From the NCBI RefSeq assembly GCF_009909195.1, contig NZ_JAAAMU010000003.1, positions 248,001 through 312,000 of the forward strand: a stretch of DNA of 64,000 nt, given 5' to 3'. This document shows, one piece after another, positions 7,720 to 17,115 of this stretch; the first letter of the stretch is position 1, and each line of letters starts with the position of its first letter. Made by a program: the position numbers and the translations under genes. Source of the stretch: Paenibacillus sacheonensis. Lineage in GTDB: Bacteria; Bacillota; Bacilli; Paenibacillales; Paenibacillaceae. Under the pieces are notes generated by a model. The model made no database searches. It saw only the letters and a list, made by a program, of their open reading frames with translations, and was not told where the DNA came from.

Positions 7720-9036
7720 ATGGAAACTCTTGCATGGAAGGCTGATATGCTGAAGTCGCTCGGCGGGCTCGTGCTGACGGACGACGATTCCGTCGAGAAG
7801 CTGTCGAAGGACTATTACTGGTATTCCCCCGTGTTGGATAAAAGGCTCAAGGAGAAAAAGGCCGACGTCATTATCGCCCCGAAGACCGAGGAGGACGTCG
7901 CGGCAGCGCTGGCTCTCGCCTATCGGCTGCGTATCCCGGTCACGGCGCGGGGCGCCGGAACGGGCAACTACGGGCAGGCGATTCCGCTCGAGGGCGGCAT
8001 CGTCCTCGACTTAAGCGGCTTGGACCGCATCGTCGAATTCGGAGCGGGCTGCGTCCGCGCGCAAAGCGGCGTCCGGCTCGGCGTGCTGGATAAGACGGCG
8101 CGCGAGCAAGGGCAGGAGCTGCGCATCTATCCAAGCACTTACGTGAAGGCGACCGTCGGGGGCTTCGTCAGCGGCGGCTCGGGGGGCATCGGCTCCGTTA
8201 CGTGGGGCAACCTGTGGGACGGAAACGTGCTGGAAGCGGTCGTCTATACGCTGGAAGAAAAGCCGCGCCGGCTTGTCATTAAGGGCGATGAGCTGTACGA
8301 CTACATCCACAATTACGGTACGACCGGCATCATGACGGAGGTTACGGTTCCGCTGGCCCCCCGCAACGAGTGGACGCAATGCGTCTTCCAGTTCGCTTCG
8401 TTCGAGGATGCCGTGCGATACGGGGAAGCGCTCGCCCGCGACGGCGCCGTTACGAAACGGCTCATCAGCCCGATGGAATGGCCGTTGCCCTCGTTCTTCA
8501 AGCCGCTCGCCAAGTCGCTTGCGCCGGCCCAAGCGGCCGTGTTGACCGAGATCGCGGAGCATGCGGTCGATCTCGCGGCGAAGCTGGCGGAAGCTTACGG
8601 CGGCAAGCTCGGTCATGTCATCGCGGCGTCGCAGTACCGCAAAACGATCGGCGTATCCGACTTTACGTGGAATCATACGACGCTGTGGGCGATCAAATCC
8701 GATCCGTCCTGGACGTATCTGCAGGCGGGCTTTGCGCCGGACCGATACCTGGAGCAGCTTCGTGCAATCAAATCCGCTTATGGCGACGAAGTGCTGTTCC
8801 ACTTCGAATGGGTGCTGAGCGGCGGAGCGCTCGTGCCGACAGCGCTGCCGGTGGTCCGCTTCTCGACGGAGGAACGGCTGTACGAGATCATCGCCTTCTT
8901 CAAATCCGTCGGCGTCGCCATCTTCGATCCGCATACGTGGATGCTGGAGGACGGCGGACGCGGCTCGGTCGGCCGCATGCGCAGCCGGAAGCTGGCCAAC
9001 GATCCGCTCGGCCTGCTGAATCCCGGCAAGCTGTAG
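7720..9036 (+). CDS. FAD-binding oxidase (PCMH/GlcD-type)
   Basis: Flavoprotein of 438 residues. The N-terminal FAD-binding PCMH domain covers about residues 45-225 (PKTEEDVAAALALAYR, ARGAGTGNYGQAIP and VKATVGGFVSGGSGGIGSVT), followed by a substrate domain. The fold is that of glycolate, lactate and hydroxy-acid oxidases; there is no cysteine-rich partner domain. It is the last gene of the co-directional run, 86 nt after the FAH-family gene, with GAGGAGG upstream and a strong terminator at 9140. It probably oxidises a hydroxy-acid or alcohol produced by the preceding hydrolases; substrate unknown. Confidence 0.85.
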   Translation: METLAWKADMLKSLGGLVLTDDDSVEKLSKDYYWYSPVLDKRLKEKKADVIIAPKTEEDVAAALALAYRLRIPVTARGAGTGNYGQAIPLEGGIVLDLSGLDRIVEFGAGCVRAQSGVRLGVLDKTAREQGQELRIYPSTYVKATVGGFVSGGSGGIGSVTWGNLWDGNVLEAVVYTLEEKPRRLVIKGDELYDYIHNYGTTGIMTEVTVPLAPRNEWTQCVFQFASFEDAVRYGEALARDGAVTKRLISPMEWPLPSFFKPLAKSLAPAQAAVLTEIAEHAVDLAAKLAEAYGGKLGHVIAASQYRKTIGVSDFTWNHTTLWAIKSDPSWTYLQAGFAPDRYLEQLRAIKSAYGDEVLFHFEWVLSGGALVPTALPVVRFSTEERLYEIIAFFKSVGVAIFDPHTWMLEDGGRGSVGRMRSRKLANDPLGLLNPGKL

Positions 9037-9139
9037 CGCTTGGGCTAAGCATGATTGGACTTATCCTGCCCATTGCGCGGCTAGCCGGAGCTGCGAGGTC
9101 TGGACTAGGAACGCGGCAGCAAGACAATATTCGGTTATG

Positions 9140-9178
9140 AAAGCCCAGTCGCGCGATGATGCGCGAAACTGGGCTTTT
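9140..9178 (+). terminator. Intrinsic terminator of the catabolic run
   Basis: Stem AAGCCCAGT paired with ACTGGGCTT, with an inner CGCGC/GCGCG stem and a T-rich 3' side. It lies between the oxidase stop (9036) and the convergent AraC gene, so it may also serve the minus strand. Confidence 0.8.
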
Positions 9179-9200
9179 GTTGCGTGTCGAATGATATGCG

Positions 9201-9998
9201 TTACAAACGGTGCTGCCTGCGGTATTCGGAGGGCCTCGCGCCTTCCATCTCTTGGAAAACCCGGCTCAGATAAGAACCGCTGTCATAGCCGCACAGGCCG
9301 GCGATATGCTCGAGCGTGTAATTCGTATGAGTCAGCAGCTGCTTGGCCCGATTCAGCCGGAGCATGTTGATATGCCGCTGCGGCGTGATCCCGTAAGCGG
9401 CTTTGAACCGCTTGGTCATGACCGTCCGGTTCATATTCGAGGCGGCGGCCAAATCCTGCAGTCTGGCATGCTCGAAGGCGCCGGCCTCGATCTGCCGGCG
9501 GATCGCTTGGATGGCGGGATCGGGCGGCGAGGCGGCTTTCTGCAACCGGTCCTCCAGCTCTTCCTGCAGCTGCAGCCACAGCTCGTTCAAGCCATGGCAC
9601 AGTCGAAGCGCCGATCTGCCGTCGCGCTTGTCCGAGACCGCGGCAATGCGGCGCAAATTGGCATAGTGGCGGGCCGTATCGCGGATGGCGTGGCGAAACG
9701 GATCGCCGGATCCGCTCATGCGCGGCTGAAGCAGCGCGGCCTCTTCGGACGTCAGCCGCACGCCCGCGTAATGCAGCGTCAGCGGAGCCAGCGCTTCGCG
9801 CCCGACATCGATGCCCGGCGGGCAGACGATGACGTCGCCGGGAACGGCGGTTCCTTCGATACCGGCGATTCGGTAGCGAAAATGTCCGTGCGTCAGCGCG
9901 AACAGCAGCCAATGGTCGTCATCCCGCCCGGTCGGCAGGACGAAGCGGGGCTTGTTCACGGAATAATGATAGAAGCCGACGTGCAGCGGATATTCCAT
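9201..9998 (-). CDS. AraC-family transcriptional regulator
   Basis: 265 residues. The N-terminal cupin-like sensing half contains HWLLFALTHGHFRYRIAG and GDVIVCPPGIDVGREAL. The C-terminal AraC double helix-turn-helix includes LQDLAAASNMNRTVMTKRFK and the second helix region ending HIAGLCGYDSGSYLSRVFQE. Start ATG has GGAG eight bases upstream. It is transcribed away from the FAD oxidoreductase at 10214 and convergently with the catabolic run ending at 9036. The divergent arrangement makes the FAD oxidoreductase its most likely target; control of the catabolic run is an alternative. Confidence 0.9.
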   Translation of the reverse strand: MEYPLHVGFYHYSVNKPRFVLPTGRDDDHWLLFALTHGHFRYRIAGIEGTAVPGDVIVCPPGIDVGREALAPLTLHYAGVRLTSEEAALLQPRMSGSGDPFRHAIRDTARHYANLRRIAAVSDKRDGRSALRLCHGLNELWLQLQEELEDRLQKAASPPDPAIQAIRRQIEAGAFEHARLQDLAAASNMNRTVMTKRFKAAYGITPQRHINMLRLNRAKQLLTHTNYTLEHIAGLCGYDSGSYLSRVFQEMEGARPSEYRRQHRL

Positions 9999-10213
9999 TT
10001 TTCGCGCTCCGATCCGGTCCGTGGATGACCGTGTTTTTGCTGGCAGACGACCGAGTAAGTTCGTCGAATGCCGGGTAGAAGGCTTCTGGGTAGCATGGGG
10101 CCGAAAGGCTAGAGATTCGCGTGGAACAAAAGTGCATGGAATTGTTTCTTTTCTGCATCGTGATCCGATTTTCCTGCATGTATAATAGGCGCAAACCTAC
10201 AGGAGGCGATGAA

Positions 10214-12193
10214 GTGAACGCGAATCATCGTTATGAAATCATTGTATACGGAGCGACGCCGGGAGGCATCGGAGCGGCGATTGCGGCCGCGCGCAGAGGC
10301 AGGAGAACGCTGCTGCTAGAGCCCTCGCCATACATCGGAGGCATGATGACGAGCGGTCTTGGCCGTACGGACATCGAGTGGTTCGAAGCTTCGGGCGCGA
10401 TATACCGCGAGTTCGCTAGCCTCGTGGAAGCGCATTACGAGCAAACCTATGGAACCGCTTCCGCCGAGGCGGCCGCCTGCAACCGCGGCATGTTCTTCGA
10501 ACCTTCGATTGCGCGCGCGACGCTCGAGGGCATGATGGAGAAGGAAAGGCTGCTTACCGTCGTTCGCAGGGCGGAGCTGTTGTCCGCGGCAACGTCCGAG
10601 GGCCGCTTGACCGAGATTCGCATTCAGGTAGAGGACGGCAGCTGGGCAGGGGAGCACGCGTTGGCGGCCGACGTCTTCGTCGACGGTACCTACGAGGGGG
10701 ATCTTGCCGCGAGTGCAGGCGTGCCGTTCGAGGTCGGGAGAGAATCGCGCAACGAATGGAACGAGGAATACGCCGGCGTGCTCTATATGAATTTCGATCC
10801 TTCCAAAGAAGTGTTCCCCGGAAGCACCGGCGAAGGAGACGACCGAATCCAGGCGTACAACTATCGGCTGTGCCTGACGGACGTGCCGGAGAACCGCGCG
10901 GCGGTCCGCAAGCCGGATGCCTACGATCGCGGGGAATACGCAAGCTTGAGCATCGATGCGGCGGAAGGCCGGATCCGATCCATTCGCGACGTGCTGAATA
11001 TTCTGCCGGTTCCCTGCGGGAAGACGGATACGAATAACCACCATTATTGCCTGTGTTCAAGCGATCTGCCGGAGGAGAACGGCACGTACCTCGAAGGCGG
11101 ACGCGAGGAGCGCCAAAGGGTCAGAGACCGCCATCGTCATTATTACCAAGGTTTGCTGTGGTTCCTTCAGCATGACGAATCGCTTCCGGAGGCTTTCCGC
11201 GAGGATGCCCGGCGCTGGGGGTATGCGGCGGACGAGTTCACGGACACGGACAACTTTCCTCCGCAGCTGTACGTGCGGGAAGGCAGGCGCATTCTCGGCG
11301 AGTACCGGTTTACGGAGAACGATGCCCGCCTGGCCCCGGGCTTCGGACGGACGCCGATTCATGCGGACAGCGTCGCGGTCGGCGCTTATGCGATCGATTC
11401 CCATGCGACGCGCAAGCGGGAAGCGGCCGGACAAAATGCCGCGCTCGAAGGCTTCCTCGGCCTGGGCTGGCTGACGGAAGTGTACCAAATTCCGTACGGC
11501 GTCATGCTTCCGCTTGCCGTGGAGGGACTGATCGTGCCGGTCGCGGTATCGTCGACCCACATGGGGCTTGGCACGATCCGCATGGAGCCGTGTTGGATGC
11601 AGCTCGGATTTGCCGCAGGGGCGGCTGCGGATCTGGCAATCGCAAGCGGCAAGCCGCCGCGCGAGATCTCCATCGATGCGCTGCAGGACGAACTGCTGGC
11701 GGCCGATCAGCTGATCGGGTACTACCGCGATATCGATGCTTCCGTCCTGCCGGGCAAAGCGATTCAATACTTTGGCGCCAAGGGAGCGTTCCGCTCGTAT
11801 GACGCGGCACCCGATGCGCCCGTCACGGCGGAGCAGGCCTCGGCGCTGCTTGCGCTGGCCCGGCTGCTGCCCGGCGGCGTCCGTTTCCCGGCGCTGCCCG
11901 CCTCCGGCACTATTCTGCCGGCAGGTGTGGATATGGGGCCGCGGCTGCCGAAGGAAGAACCGTCGCCTGCCGAATATTGGCAGCGCAATCAGCTTCTAAC
12001 GCAGGAGCAGTCCCGCCGCTGGCAGCAGGCGGCAGGCAGGGCGCTGTCCGCGGGAACGCCGGGGGCAAGCGATGCGTTCCGCGCCGCAAGCGCCGGAGCG
12101 GAAGCGGCGAAGACCGATGCCAAGGCGTACGTGACGGTCGGGGAATGGTGCGCGCTCTTGTATGGTTTGCTGCTTGAAAATCGGCGCGCTTAG
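10214..12193 (+). CDS. FAD-dependent oxidoreductase
   Basis: 659 residues. The N-terminal Rossmann motif is in IIVYGATPGGIGAAIAAARRG, and the FAD-dependent oxidoreductase pattern continues with YIGGMMTSGLGRTD and the glycine/aspartate motif VFVDGTYEGDLAASAGVPF. This large family in Bacteroidetes and Firmicutes often sits with carbohydrate-degrading genes, but substrates are mostly unknown. The start is GTG 10214 with AGGAGG (10201-10206) 7 nt upstream; a longer in-frame extension to 10121 has no ribosome site. A TATAAT at 10181-10186 may be the -10 box. The C-terminal 100 residues are Ala-rich and may form an accessory domain. Confidence 0.8.
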   Translation: MNANHRYEIIVYGATPGGIGAAIAAARRGRRTLLLEPSPYIGGMMTSGLGRTDIEWFEASGAIYREFASLVEAHYEQTYGTASAEAAACNRGMFFEPSIARATLEGMMEKERLLTVVRRAELLSAATSEGRLTEIRIQVEDGSWAGEHALAADVFVDGTYEGDLAASAGVPFEVGRESRNEWNEEYAGVLYMNFDPSKEVFPGSTGEGDDRIQAYNYRLCLTDVPENRAAVRKPDAYDRGEYASLSIDAAEGRIRSIRDVLNILPVPCGKTDTNNHHYCLCSSDLPEENGTYLEGGREERQRVRDRHRHYYQGLLWFLQHDESLPEAFREDARRWGYAADEFTDTDNFPPQLYVREGRRILGEYRFTENDARLAPGFGRTPIHADSVAVGAYAIDSHATRKREAAGQNAALEGFLGLGWLTEVYQIPYGVMLPLAVEGLIVPVAVSSTHMGLGTIRMEPCWMQLGFAAGAAADLAIASGKPPREISIDALQDELLAADQLIGYYRDIDASVLPGKAIQYFGAKGAFRSYDAAPDAPVTAEQASALLALARLLPGGVRFPALPASGTILPAGVDMGPRLPKEEPSPAEYWQRNQLLTQEQSRRWQQAAGRALSAGTPGASDAFRAASAGAEAAKTDAKAYVTVGEWCALLYGLLLENRRA

Positions 12194-12227
12194 CGCGTCT
12201 TATCCATTCGAAAAAGTTCGAATAGAT

Positions 12228-12264
12228 AATAAGGGATGGAGCAGATGTCTGCTTCGTCCCTTAT
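12228..12264 (+). terminator. Terminator after the FAD oxidoreductase
   Basis: AATAAGGGATGGAGCAGA pairs with TCTGCTTCGTCCCTTATT around a 1-4 nt loop. A second, separate palindrome ATTCGAA..TTCGAAT lies just upstream at 12205-12222. Confidence 0.65.
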
Positions 12265-12415
12265 TCATGTCCGTCGATCGTTATTTTCTCCAGCCCATCA
12301 CCCCGGCGGCTTTCGCGGAAGCGAAACAATCATGGCCATAATTGCGTCTTATAGGAGGATGTACCTTACACTCCCGCAAATCCCGCATATGCCGGAGACC
12401 GCTGTTTCGAATGGA

Positions 12416-12444
12416 TTTCGACTTGGTGCAAATAGAGGTATAAT
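12416..12444 (+). promoter_or_regulatory. Candidate promoter of the PBP gene
   Basis: TATAAT at 12439-12444 with a weak -35 TTTCGA at 12416-12421 and 17-nt spacing. The perfect -10 is the main support. The 5' leader would be about 160 nt. Confidence 0.35.
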
Positions 12445-12609
12445 GGGTATTAACCTGAGCTAGGTGCATGTAGAGCGGGATATTTTGGTTATATTGTGGC
12501 GGTTCCTTGACCAGGCAGGAACGAGCAGGCGGATCTAGAAATAAGTGTAGTTGACTGCCTGAGAACGTCGGTCGGCTTCTCAATACATAGGGTTCAAAGG
12601 AGTGCTGGC

Positions 12610-14664
12610 ATGAAAGCGCAAGACGATTCCAAAAACAAGGCCAAAACACGCAACGCGTTCACGCTGCGTTTGAACATATTTTTCGGTGCGACGTTTCTTC
12701 TGTTCAGCATATTGATCGTTAGGCTCGCGATCCTGCAATTTGTCGATGGACCGTCGCTGCAGGAAGAGTTCGATAACAACAGCACGAGGTCGGTTAAGAT
12801 TCCGCCGATCCGCGGCAATATCTTGGATTCCACGGGCGCTCCGATCGCATACTCGACATCGACGCAATCGCTGTATTTCACGATCCAGCCGCCGTTCAAG
12901 GATAAGGATGCGGACGCGCTCGCGCAGCGGTTGTTCGATATTTTCAACAAACTCGGCACGAAAGCGCTGAAGCCGCTGACGGTCAAGGAAATCAAGAAAC
13001 GGATGGACCTCGGCCACGTGCAAAATACGTATTCCGTGCCAAGGCGGCTCAAAGTCGGCTTGTCGAAGGAGGAAATCGCTTATTTCTCCGAGAACCGCGA
13101 AGCGTTCCCGGGCATCGACATCGTCGAGGAGAGCGTCCGCAATTACGACAAGGAAGACGTCGCGGTCCAGTTGGTCGGCTATCTCAAGAAATTCCGCGGC
13201 GTGCGGGAATCGATGAACAAATACGAGAATATGGCGGACGTGGAAGACCCTAAGCTGCAATACCTGGACGATGAAGACGTCGGCATAGACGGCTTGGAAT
13301 ACATGTACCAGGACGTGCTTCGGGGCAAGAACGGATTGAAGGAATTTCCCGTCAACGCGCAGGAGACGATTATCGGGCCGCCGGTCACCACGGTTCCGAT
13401 CAAAGGGGACAATATTTACCTCACGATCGACAAGCGCGTGCAGCTGCTGACGCAGCAGGCGATCACGAACCACCTGGATTTCATGAAGCATGCGACATCG
13501 GGCTATTGGATGGACGGCGCGGACGCCACCACGGGTTATGCCGTTGCGATGGAAGTGAACACGGGCAAGGTCGTGGCTATGGCCAGCATGCCGGATTATG
13601 ATCCCGAAGTCTGGGCAGGCGGCTCCATCAGTCCGGAGGACTACGCCGCTACGAGCTTGTTCCAGGCCAACGGCACGATCCGGCAGTCGTATCCACCTTA
13701 CGCGGACGAGAAGGAGCGTAACCGCCATCCGTCGTCCATCGTTCCGCTCGGCTCGACGCAGAAGCCGCTCACCGTGCTCATCGGGTTGAACGAGAAGCTG
13801 TTCTCGACGCATACGATTTATAACGATAGAGGCGTATTCGGATTCGGTAAATCGGGTCATGAAGTGTTTATCCATGACTCGCAGAATCATGCGTACGGCG
13901 CGATCGACCCCGCCTCGGCGATCGCGCATTCGTCCAATACCTTCATGGCCGAGATGGTCGGCAATCCGCTGTATAAGAAATACGGCAACAAAGGCGTCGA
14001 CGTCTGGGACAGCTACGTGAAGCAGTTCGGTCTCGGGGTCTCCACCGGAAGCGGACTTCTGGGCGAAAGCAAAGGCGTTATCGACTACTATCACGAAGCC
14101 GAGAGCGCGAGCGCGCAGTCGGCGCTTATCCGGGCTTCCTTTGGCCAGCAGGCCAAATATACGACGCTGCAGCTGGCGCAGTACGCGGCGATGTTGGGGA
14201 ACGAGGGCAAACGGTTGCAGCCGCAGTTCGTCAACAAGATCGTCGATCAGGACGGCAAGGTCGTGCAGGGCTTCACGCCGAAGGTGCTGAACACCGTCTC
14301 CTTCCCGCAGGACTTTTGGGATGAGATCTATGAAGGCATGAGCAAGGTTTCCGTGCAAGGCTTCGAGGGCTTCAAATACAATTTCCTGCGTAAAACCGGT
14401 ACGTCCGAGCAGGACGTCGGCGACCGCAAGAAGGTCGAGAACTCCGTGTTTATCGCTCTCGCGCCCGCGGAGCATCCCGTCCTTGCCGTGGCGGTCGTCG
14501 TTCCGGACGGCGGCTTCGGTTCCTACGGCGCGGCTCCGATCGCGCGCAAGATCTTCGATGCGTACGACGAGTACGTCGGTCTGGACGGCACGCCGCATCC
14601 GCCGGCGACGGGCACGGGAAATGCAACGGGCACGGGAACGACAGGAACCGGGACCGGGCATTGA
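12610..14664 (+). CDS. Class B penicillin-binding protein (transpeptidase)
   Basis: Membrane-anchored DD-transpeptidase for cell-wall synthesis, 684 residues. One N-terminal membrane segment (about residues 20-42, LNIFFGATFLLFSILIVRLA) is followed by the PBP dimer domain (PIRGNILDSTGAPIAYS). The catalytic motifs are S382-x-x-K385 (GSTQK), S441-S-N443 (HSSNTF) and K595-T-G-T. This set resembles PBP2/PbpA-type elongation enzymes of Bacillales. The C-terminus ends in a Thr/Gly-rich tail (TGTGNATGTGTTGTGTG), probably disordered. It is monocistronic, with its own promoter candidate and terminator. No RodA/FtsW partner is adjacent. Confidence 0.9.
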   Translation: MKAQDDSKNKAKTRNAFTLRLNIFFGATFLLFSILIVRLAILQFVDGPSLQEEFDNNSTRSVKIPPIRGNILDSTGAPIAYSTSTQSLYFTIQPPFKDKDADALAQRLFDIFNKLGTKALKPLTVKEIKKRMDLGHVQNTYSVPRRLKVGLSKEEIAYFSENREAFPGIDIVEESVRNYDKEDVAVQLVGYLKKFRGVRESMNKYENMADVEDPKLQYLDDEDVGIDGLEYMYQDVLRGKNGLKEFPVNAQETIIGPPVTTVPIKGDNIYLTIDKRVQLLTQQAITNHLDFMKHATSGYWMDGADATTGYAVAMEVNTGKVVAMASMPDYDPEVWAGGSISPEDYAATSLFQANGTIRQSYPPYADEKERNRHPSSIVPLGSTQKPLTVLIGLNEKLFSTHTIYNDRGVFGFGKSGHEVFIHDSQNHAYGAIDPASAIAHSSNTFMAEMVGNPLYKKYGNKGVDVWDSYVKQFGLGVSTGSGLLGESKGVIDYYHEAESASAQSALIRASFGQQAKYTTLQLAQYAAMLGNEGKRLQPQFVNKIVDQDGKVVQGFTPKVLNTVSFPQDFWDEIYEGMSKVSVQGFEGFKYNFLRKTGTSEQDVGDRKKVENSVFIALAPAEHPVLAVAVVVPDGGFGSYGAAPIARKIFDAYDEYVGLDGTPHPPATGTGNATGTGTTGTGTGH

Positions 14665-14680
14665 ACGGAACATGTAAGGA

Positions 14681-14714
14681 AGGACCTTGGGGGCATGCGC
14701 CTCCAAGGTCCTTT
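14681..14714 (+). terminator. Terminator of the PBP gene
   Basis: AGGACCTTGG and CCAAGGTCCT form a perfect 10-bp stem with extra pairing in the loop, followed by TTTT, 16 nt after the stop. Confidence 0.85.
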
Positions 14715-14962
14715 TGGCATTTCAGGGCGTCACGGCGCAAGAGGAGCTGGAGAAGCATGACAGCCCCTGTAGGCTGCCGATCTTACCGGGCAGCCTGGTA
14801 GTGCGCCATTTTATCTCGTTGTCGAGTATATTAGAGGAGATTATTTATAGCTATTTCCTATTAAATTAATCCTCTCTATATATTGGATAAATAGCGTTTT
14901 TACGTTTTAGAATACATGAAACGATTGATTCTAATTTTATCCATTCGAGTGGAGGTTGAAGC

Positions 14963-16336
14963 ATGGAGGTTTCTGCTAATAAACGTTTGATTCAAAATGA
15001 GCCTTATCTCTCCATCGTGCTTGTAGCCGGGATAGGCATGTTTCTTACGACCCTGGACTCAGGCATACTTAATGTTGCCATCTCTTCCCTTGTTCGAGCG
15101 TTCCATTCTTCCGTCACGACGATAGCCTGGACCATTTCTCTATATACGATTGTCATATGCAGCTGCATTGTGGTCTTCGGGAGGCTAAGCGACCGTTATG
15201 GACGCCTAAAAATATACGCGATTGGATTAACGGTATTTGCGCTTGCCTCCTTGTTTTGTGCTTTTTCGGATACGGTGATGCATCTGCTCTTATTTCGAAT
15301 CTTACAAGGGATCGGGGCTGCCATGCTTCAGGCGACTTCAGCTGCCCTCATTACAACCTTAGTACCTCCTAACAAAAAGGGCGAGGCACTCGGGGCTCTG
15401 GCCGCATTCTTCGGTTTAGGGCATGTCCTTGGGCCTGTGGCTGGCGGAATCATCTTATCGACTGCAGGCTGGAAGTGGCTTTTTTTAATGAATATTCCTA
15501 TTTGTCTCCTTTGTTTGCTTGCATGCCGATATGTCTTGAAGGGAAAAGGATCCTCGATAAGCAAACTTCAGCCGTTAAATTTGTCCGGCGGTCTTTTACT
15601 GTCCGCCTCTATTTTTTCACTGGTTTATGGATGCGCGGAGCTAGAATCTCTACATTCCCGCAGCTATATTTTCCTTCCGACCTTTGCAATCCTTATGTTC
15701 GTGTTTATCCTCCGAGAAAAACAGACCTCTCATCCCATTGTTCCCTTAGCGTTGTTTAAGAATGGTTTCTTCACCGTCGCTTTATACGCGATTTTTTCTT
15801 ATGGAGGCGTTACGCGCCTTTGCATGGTTGCCATACCCTATTATTTGGAGCAAAAAAGCGATTATGTCCCTTGGCAATCAGGATTGGTGAATTTGCTGTT
15901 ACCCTTGGGCATCGTATTGACCTCGACGATAGCCGGCCGGCTAATGAGGAGCCGGGGCACGTTTCGATTAATGACAATCGGACTTTGCTGTATGTTAGTT
16001 CCGCTTCTGATTCTGGCTTTTCTGCACCCGAACCGCCACCTGCCGATTGTCTGCTTCATGCTTTTCGTTTATGGCCTGGGCGCCGGTCTTTTCCAGCCGT
16101 CAAACATGGCGGCGATTATGGAAGCAGTCGGACCGGACCATCAAGCAACGATCGGCTCTGTACAAAGACTTGCGCAGAACATTGGAATTTCATTGTTCAC
16201 TGTCGTTACAGCCGGATTTCTTCAATCCCCCGCTCATGAAGTTTGGATAGGCTTACGCGACTCTTTCTACTTGGCAGCCGCGGCCACTATCCTAAGTCTT
16301 ATGGGGTTTTGCATGTTAAAACAGTATGGGAAATAG
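14963..16336 (+). CDS. MFS drug-efflux transporter (DHA2/EmrB-QacA type)
   Basis: Inner-membrane proton-coupled exporter of 457 residues with about 14 predicted membrane segments. TLDSGILNVAISSL in the first segment is the DHA2 signature, and VVFGRLSDRYGRLKIY is motif A of the first cytoplasmic loop. LGHVLGPVAGGIILS is the antiporter motif C. Start ATG follows GTGGAGG. The gene and its flanks (about 14760-16400) are clearly AT-richer than all neighbours and use more A/T-ending codons, which suggests recent acquisition. Immediately downstream lies the truncated ABC exporter remnant, so the gene may have been inserted with loss of the exporter 5' part. No regulator accompanies it. Substrate cannot be inferred. 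Confidence 0.85.
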   Translation: MEVSANKRLIQNEPYLSIVLVAGIGMFLTTLDSGILNVAISSLVRAFHSSVTTIAWTISLYTIVICSCIVVFGRLSDRYGRLKIYAIGLTVFALASLFCAFSDTVMHLLLFRILQGIGAAMLQATSAALITTLVPPNKKGEALGALAAFFGLGHVLGPVAGGIILSTAGWKWLFLMNIPICLLCLLACRYVLKGKGSSISKLQPLNLSGGLLLSASIFSLVYGCAELESLHSRSYIFLPTFAILMFVFILREKQTSHPIVPLALFKNGFFTVALYAIFSYGGVTRLCMVAIPYYLEQKSDYVPWQSGLVNLLLPLGIVLTSTIAGRLMRSRGTFRLMTIGLCCMLVPLLILAFLHPNRHLPIVCFMLFVYGLGAGLFQPSNMAAIMEAVGPDHQATIGSVQRLAQNIGISLFTVVTAGFLQSPAHEVWIGLRDSFYLAAAATILSLMGFCMLKQYGK

Positions 16337-16433
16337 TAATCCGCCCCTTCTATATAACCGCATAAAAATGCTCGTCAAAGCTGATTACGCGTGACAACAA
16401 AGTGCATCCTCAGCGGTTCGCTCACTGAGCTGA

Positions 16434-17033
16434 AGACGCCGACGACATATTCGAGATATAGACAAGAAGCTGCTCTGGCAGCGCGTAAGCGCGGTGTTTC
16501 AAGACTGCGGCCGCTATCCGTTGAGCTTGCGGGAGTACGCTGCCGCCGGCCGATCCGGCCATGTGATGGAGGATGCGGTTATTGAAGAGACGCTCGACGC
16601 TTGCGGACTTCGTTCCTTACGGGAGGCTGGCAAGGGGCTTGATCTGGCGCTTACTTCGGTTCAGGAAGGGGGTCGCGAGCTCTCGGGCGGTCAGTGGCAG
16701 CGGCTTGCGATCGCCAGGGCAATGCTTCGTCAGGGCGACGTTGTGGCCTTCGATGAACCGACCTCGGCGATCGATCCGAGCGGAGAGCAGGACTTGTATC
16801 GGAGCTGCGGCAAGCTGGTTCAGGGGAAGCTGGCGGTGTTCGTATCGCACCGGTTAGGGTGGGCGCGGCATTCCGACCGCATTCTCGTGCTGCATAACAA
16901 GTCGATTGCCGAGGACGGCACGCACGACGAGCTTATGAGACGGAACGGATGCTATGCCGAGTCGTTTCGCCAGCAGGCTTCCTGGTACGAAGAGGAATCT
17001 GCACTTGACGGCGGAGATCACGTAGAAGGATAA
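16434..17033 (+). pseudogene. Remnant of an ABC exporter (C-terminal half of nucleotide-binding domain)
   Basis: Open frame after TGA 16431-16433. It begins with RHIRDIDKKLLWQRVSAVFQ, which is the strand preceding the Q-loop, and contains the signature ELSGGQWQRLAIARAM, Walker B VVAFDEPTSAIDP and H-loop VFVSHRLGWARHSDRILVL. The transmembrane domain and Walker A are absent, so the protein cannot bind ATP normally. No good ribosome site precedes a start. Composition is GC-rich like the host, unlike the MFS gene 100 bp upstream. It is best read as a decapitated exporter gene. Confidence 0.8.
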
Positions 17034-17115
17034 GAAGAGGAATATAGACGATTGGCAGGGAATATAGGGGATAGATACGCGTGTTTGCAAGTGCGGCATT
17101 CGAAAGGAGGATCCT

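Larger units (their letters stand above)
12194..12609. other. Intergenic region between FAD oxidoreductase and PBP
   Basis: 416 bp without a supported gene. It holds the short palindrome at 12205-12222, the terminator at 12228-12264 and the candidate promoter of the penicillin-binding protein at 12416-12444. Nothing else was recognised. Confidence 0.6.

Noticed and set aside
12580-14706. 708-codon open frame antisense to the PBP gene
   Set aside because: It mirrors the codon structure of the GC-rich plus-strand gene, is Arg/His/Asp-rich with no domain, and has no ribosome site.
14917-14991. 24-codon frame overlapping the MFS start as a leader peptide
   Set aside because: No ribosome site precedes it; open frames of this size are expected in AT-rich DNA.
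16391-16585. Separate 64-codon gene upstream of the ABC remnant
   Set aside because: Different frame from the ABC remnant that clearly encodes conserved ATPase residues; no start signal.
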